From: Verrucomicrobiota bacterium
Lineage (GTDB): Bacteria; Verrucomicrobiota; Verrucomicrobiia; Limisphaerales; AV2
Assembly: GCA_003218935.1 (NCBI GenBank)
Contig: QHPA01000047.1
Span: forward strand, 1-9,786
Length of the DNA stretch: 9,786 nucleotides
Direction: 5' to 3'
The translations under genes were made by a program, and so were the position numbers. This document shows positions 7,205-9,786 of this stretch, piece by piece (positions within the stretch are counted from its first letter, which is position 1; every line of letters begins with the position of its first letter). The notes beneath the pieces were generated by a model. That model saw nothing but the letters and a program-made list of their open reading frames with translations, had not been told where the DNA came from and did not search any database.

Positions 7205-7411
7205 TCATCGTTTGCCAAACGATGCCAGCATGACAATGACAATTAAAATAATCCAGAGGGCGCCAACCAACCTGAATCCGGTCGTGTTTGGCATCCTGAC
7301 TCCGCCTCTGTGAAACCAGGAGTAAAATCCAACAACACTTTTGGGAAAGATGAGCCACCAGAGGCCAAATCCTATTAGCAGTCCGAATCCTAAACAATCA
7401 CTCAATTTCAT
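7205..7411 (-). CDS. Small two-helix membrane protein in the feo cluster
   Basis: A 68-residue protein with two hydrophobic helices, about residues 7-23 and 47-65, joined by a short loop rich in basic and aromatic residues (FYSWFHRGGVRMPN, 29-42). It ends in GKR. I do not recognise a named family with certainty. It starts ten bases after the stop of the second feoA and lies between feoA and feoB, so it is probably co-transcribed with them. A role beside FeoB, in the position where other bacteria have small accessory proteins such as FeoC, is possible. It is not FeoC-like, since it has no winged helix and is membrane-embedded. The ATG at 7411 has no clear ribosome site. Coding is supported by the clean two-helix pattern and tight spacing. 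Confidence 0.72.
   Translation of the reverse strand: MKLSDCLGFGLLIGFGLWWLIFPKSVVGFYSWFHRGGVRMPNTTGFRLVGALWIILIVIVMLASFGKR
7206..7224. repeat. 19-base palindrome over the stop codon of the small membrane gene
   Basis: CATCGTTTG C CAAACGATG is a perfect 9-base inverted repeat around one base. As RNA it would form an 8-bp stem with a three-base loop overlapping the final codons and TGA of the 68-residue gene. No T tract follows on the minus strand. It could be a transcript-stabilising hairpin or a regulator site ahead of feoB. Confidence 0.5.
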
Positions 7412-7421
7412 TGCGAGGATG

Positions 7422-7664
7422 CTATGAATTCGGCCTCACCAAAATCTGCTCCGCCTCATGTTTGCGCAGCGTCAGGTGGTAGCCGCGTACCTTGATTTCC
7501 ACCGGATCGCCGAGTGGCGCGAAGCGGACCAGTTCAACAGGAGTCCCCACCAGCAGGCCCATTTCGAGCAGGCGACTGCGGTGTTCGGGAGGCACTTTGA
7601 TTTCGGCGACGGTGGCGGCGGCGCCGACCGGCAAAGCCGTCAGCGGTTGACTGGCGGCGGCCAT
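7422..7664 (-). CDS. feoA: FeoA-type protein, second copy
   Basis: An 80-residue cytoplasmic protein with the FeoA SH3-like fold: the LPVGAAATVAEIKV start, the RSRLLEMGLLVGTPVELVRF core (residues 29-48), then GDPVEIKVRGYHLTLRKHEAEQILV. Length and motifs are normal for FeoA, which binds to or regulates FeoB during Fe(II) uptake. Its ATG comes three bases after the TGA of the first feoA, so the two are probably translationally coupled. It is the more typical of the pair, retaining the GDPVEIKVRG strand that the first copy lacks. Confidence 0.93.
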   Translation of the reverse strand: MAAASQPLTALPVGAAATVAEIKVPPEHRSRLLEMGLLVGTPVELVRFAPLGDPVEIKVRGYHLTLRKHEAEQILVRPNS

Positions 7665-7667
7665 AGC

Positions 7668-7961
7668 TCAGGCCACCAGCTCTTCGTTGCGCAGCGGCTC
7701 CACCAGGATGGCGTCAGCCAATTCTACGCTGAGGCCGAGACGAACGTTGCAGACCTGGCAGATGAGGTTGGTTTGCTGGCTGAGAAGTTTGATCTTCTGG
7801 TCTTCGCAGAAGCCCATCTCGCGGAGGCGATGGGCAATTTCGGGCGAGGCGGAAAGCTGTTTGATCCGGCAGGCGGCGCCCACCCGCAGCTTGCTGAGTG
7901 GACAGATGAAAGGCTGTTCACAACCCGGGGCGGCCCTCACGGAGGACGGCTTTTTGCTCAT
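7668..7961 (-). CDS. feoA: FeoA-type protein, first copy
   Basis: A 97-residue FeoA-family protein. The SH3-like core runs from about residue 21 (CPLSKLRVGAACRIKQL) through AHRLREMGFCEDQKIKLLSQ to the end, VELADAILVEPL. It differs from the second copy by a 20-residue N-terminal extension and by four cysteines in the N-terminal half plus the later pair in ICQVCNVRLG. Cysteines are uncommon in ordinary FeoA, so a metal or redox role is conceivable but speculative. It is the first gene of the feo cluster and faces the divergent permease gene. The ATG at 7961 has no obvious ribosome site. The family is clear; its division of labour with the second copy is not. Confidence 0.9.
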   Translation of the reverse strand: MSKKPSSVRAAPGCEQPFICPLSKLRVGAACRIKQLSASPEIAHRLREMGFCEDQKIKLLSQQTNLICQVCNVRLGLSVELADAILVEPLRNEELVA

Positions 7962-8044
7962 CGTGCGCCAACGTAATGTAATTGAGACTCGGTTGCAAGA
8001 AGGATTTCGCCCGGTTTGCGCGTTAAACCCCTTGAATCGTGGCC

Positions 8045-8062
8045 CGCCGACGCCAGTCGGCG
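8045..8062. repeat. Perfect hairpin CGCCGAC-GCCA-GTCGGCG
   Basis: A seven-base-pair GC stem with a four-base loop, about 85 bases upstream of feoA. It lacks a T tract on either strand, so it is not a normal terminator. It may be a single REP-type unit or a leader hairpin of the feo transcript. Confidence 0.5.
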
Positions 8063-8172
8063 CTTAATCCTTCGCCTCGAAAACAAACCACTCGACATTC
8101 CTGGGAGACTTATCTTTGGCAACCACTTCAGGGCCAGCGACAAATCGACGACTGTTCTATTTGACGCAGGTT

Positions 8173-8212
8173 GAACCTTTCCCGCAAACTCGGCTTCCAA
8201 AATGAAAGGTTC
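8173..8212. promoter_or_regulatory. 9-bp inverted repeat GAACCTTTC / GAAAGGTTC upstream of the permease
   Basis: Perfect arms at 8173-8181 and 8204-8212 with a 22-base spacer, ending 53 bases before the permease ATG. It could be a paired operator or a leader hairpin. No regulator family is recognised from the half-site. Confidence 0.45.
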
Positions 8213-8265
8213 GCGCGCTGGCGGGTCGAGACTTGTTCGAATGCGCCTCGAAGGCGGGGTCCTTC

Positions 8266-9786
8266 ATGGATAGCTTGAGCGTCCACCGGCCGCGGAACGT
8301 GGACTGGAAGCGGGCCGCCGCCCTGCTCTACGGCGACTGGGGCACGAGCAAAGCGTATGTGATCGGCGCTGCGTTTCTGGCCGCTGCTTACTCGTCGTTT
8401 CCCATCATTTTGGCGGTCTGCGCCCTCACGGGACTCGTGGGCTACAATTACGTCGTTGTTTGCAGACTTTTTCCCGATGGCGGCGGTGTTTACTCGGCAG
8501 CACGATTGCAAAGCCGGTTTCTGGCGGTAATGGGTTCACTCCTGCTGGTGGCCGACCTCACGGTTACGGCTTCGCTGAGTGGCTGGTCGGCGATGGCTTA
8601 TTTTCAAATTCCCAAGGAGCATATCGCGGCAGCCACGATCGGACTGATTCTTTTCGTTAGCGCCATCAACTACTTCGGTCCGAAACACACCGGCAGCGTG
8701 GCGGTGTGGCTGGCGCTTCCCACCGTGGCAGTGGTCGTCGCTATCATTCTAATAAGCCTGCCGCATCTGACGCTCGCTCACCTTGAACCGTCGCACAAAA
8801 GCTTTGCGAAAAACTGGACGGCGTTTGTCGGCGTCATTCTCGCGTTAAGCGGTGTCGAAGCCATCGCGAATCTTACCGGCGTGATGAAGCTGGACCCCGG
8901 CGCTTCTCTGGAAAGGCCCCTCGTGGGCAGGACCGCTCGCAAGGCCATTGTCACAGTCGCGCTGGAAGTGGTGGTGGGCACCGCTTTGCTCGGCTGGGCG
9001 ATGCTGTCGCTTTCTCCCAACCTGAAGGAACTGCTGGTTAACCGTTGGGACGACATGTTGACGGTTTTGGCCGAGCAATACGGCAAAATGGCAGTTGGCC
9101 CGGGCTTCGGAAAAGTTTTCGGCCTCATGACCGCGCTCATTGTTGGCTTGCTGCTGCTGAGCGCGGTAAACACGGCGGTGGGAGCACTCATCGGGCTGCT
9201 TTATTTGCTGGCGCGCGACGGCGAGATGCCGCGACCGTTTGCGCGGCTCAATTCGCATGGCGTGCCCTGGTTGCCCTTGTTCATCGCGACGTTGTTACCG
9301 ATGCTCGTCGTTTCATTTTCCCCAAACCAGATTTCGCTGATGGAACTTTACGCGATCGGCGTCGTCGGCGCGATCACGGTGAACCTCGGCTCCTGCGCGT
9401 CCAACCGGAACCTGAAGATGCTCTGGTATGAACGAGCGCTGATGGCCGTCACGTTTGTGGTTCTTTTCGGAGTGGAATTGACGCTGGCCAAAACCAAGCC
9501 CAACGCGCTTTTTTTCATTGTGTGCATCTTGATTATCGGCTTCGCGCTTCGCGCCGTGGCTCAGCGCCGCGCGGGTTTAAGAACGATCACGGTGAGCCGC
9601 GAGGTCGCGGCGGCGGTTGCGCCGGAATCCCTTCCTGATTTCCGGGTCAATCTGAACCCCGGCCAGTCCATTTTGGCGGCCGCGCGCGGCATGACACCGG
9701 TGCTGCAGTTCGCGCTGGAGGAAGCCCGGTTGCGCCAGGGAACTCTTTACGTTCTCTTCGTCAAAGAACTGGCCGTAGCCTTGCCC
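8266..9786 (+). CDS. APC-superfamily permease with C-terminal Usp-like domain (cut by right edge)
   Basis: An integral membrane transporter of the amino acid-polyamine-organocation type; 507 codons are visible and the frame is open at the window end. After a short N-terminus, the segment LLYGDWGTSKAYVIGAAF (from about residue 20) starts the transport core. About 12 hydrophobic segments follow up to residue ~435, with conserved-looking stretches such as FPDGGGVYSAAR, ALSGVEAIANLTG and LLARDGEMPRPFARLNSHGVP. From about residue 458 (NLNPGQSILAAARG) a soluble domain begins whose LQFALEEARLRQGTLYVLFVKE looks like the start of a universal stress protein domain. That permease-Usp fusion is known in this superfamily. 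The substrate cannot be told; amino acids are the usual guess. The ATG at 8266 is chosen because an in-frame TGA lies at 8203-8205 and no other ATG is in frame; AAGGCGGGG just upstream is a weak ribosome site. Confidence 0.88.
   Translation, partial: MDSLSVHRPRNVDWKRAAALLYGDWGTSKAYVIGAAFLAAAYSSFPIILAVCALTGLVGYNYVVVCRLFPDGGGVYSAARLQSRFLAVMGSLLLVADLTVTASLSGWSAMAYFQIPKEHIAAATIGLILFVSAINYFGPKHTGSVAVWLALPTVAVVVAIILISLPHLTLAHLEPSHKSFAKNWTAFVGVILALSGVEAIANLTGVMKLDPGASLERPLVGRTARKAIVTVALEVVVGTALLGWAMLSLSPNLKELLVNRWDDMLTVLAEQYGKMAVGPGFGKVFGLMTALIVGLLLLSAVNTAVGALIGLLYLLARDGEMPRPFARLNSHGVPWLPLFIATLLPMLVVSFSPNQISLMELYAIGVVGAITVNLGSCASNRNLKMLWYERALMAVTFVVLFGVELTLAKTKPNALFFIVCILIIGFALRAVAQRRAGLRTITVSREVAAAVAPESLPDFRVNLNPGQSILAAARGMTPVLQFALEEARLRQGTLYVLFVKELAVALP

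Larger units (their letters stand above)
7962..8265. other. Divergent intergenic region between feoA and the permease gene
   Basis: About 304 bases that must hold the start signals for the leftward feo cluster and the rightward permease. No convincing -35/-10 pair and no Fur-box-like sequence were found. Structure seen and listed separately: a 7-bp hairpin at 8045-8062 and a 9-bp inverted repeat at 8173-8212. The open frame across 7958-8200 on the minus strand has no protein-like features and is not called. Confidence 0.55.

Noticed and set aside
7962..7995. TTGCAA...TACGTT as a promoter for feoA
   Set aside because: Both hexamers are poor and the -10 would lie only about eight bases from the ATG.

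Overview
The window looks like chromosomal DNA of a GC-rich, probably uncultured member of the Verrucomicrobiota (Pedosphaera/Limisphaerales-like). This rests on remembered protein styles: a very long DUF2723 membrane protein with a TPR tail, an ECF sigma factor followed by a small one-helix membrane protein, an APC permease with an LYGDWGTS N-terminus and a Usp tail, and abundant short palindromic repeats between genes. No database search was possible, so the taxonomic call is an inference.

Layout. Positions 1-4188 (minus strand) hold an apparent three-gene operon read right to left: an ECF sigma factor, a small single-helix membrane protein that overlaps it by 71 bases and is a candidate anti-sigma factor, and a large polytopic DUF2723/TMEM260-type putative glycosyltransferase. 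The DUF2723 gene is split by a -1 frameshift at an A4 tract near 2101-2106. Its second half stays open for 700 codons to the left edge. Positions 4189-4617 are intergenic and contain two adjacent perfect hairpins plus other palindromes.

Positions 4618-7961 (minus strand) form a ferrous iron uptake locus in the order feoA, feoA, a 68-aa two-helix membrane protein, a palindromic repeat element, then feoB. FeoA-type proteins are accessory to FeoB, the GTPase-coupled Fe(II) permease. FeoB carries an in-frame 8-nt-unit inverted repeat that codes for about 25 residues in a loop. Positions 7962-8265 are a divergent intergenic region. From 8266 to the right edge (plus strand) lies an APC-superfamily permease whose C-terminal Usp-like domain is cut by the window end.

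No rRNA, tRNA, CRISPR array, transposase or phage gene was seen. The most interesting points are the frameshift in the DUF2723 gene, the repeat inserted in frame in feoB, the compound palindromic element placed inside the feo operon, and the unnamed membrane protein between feoA and feoB.
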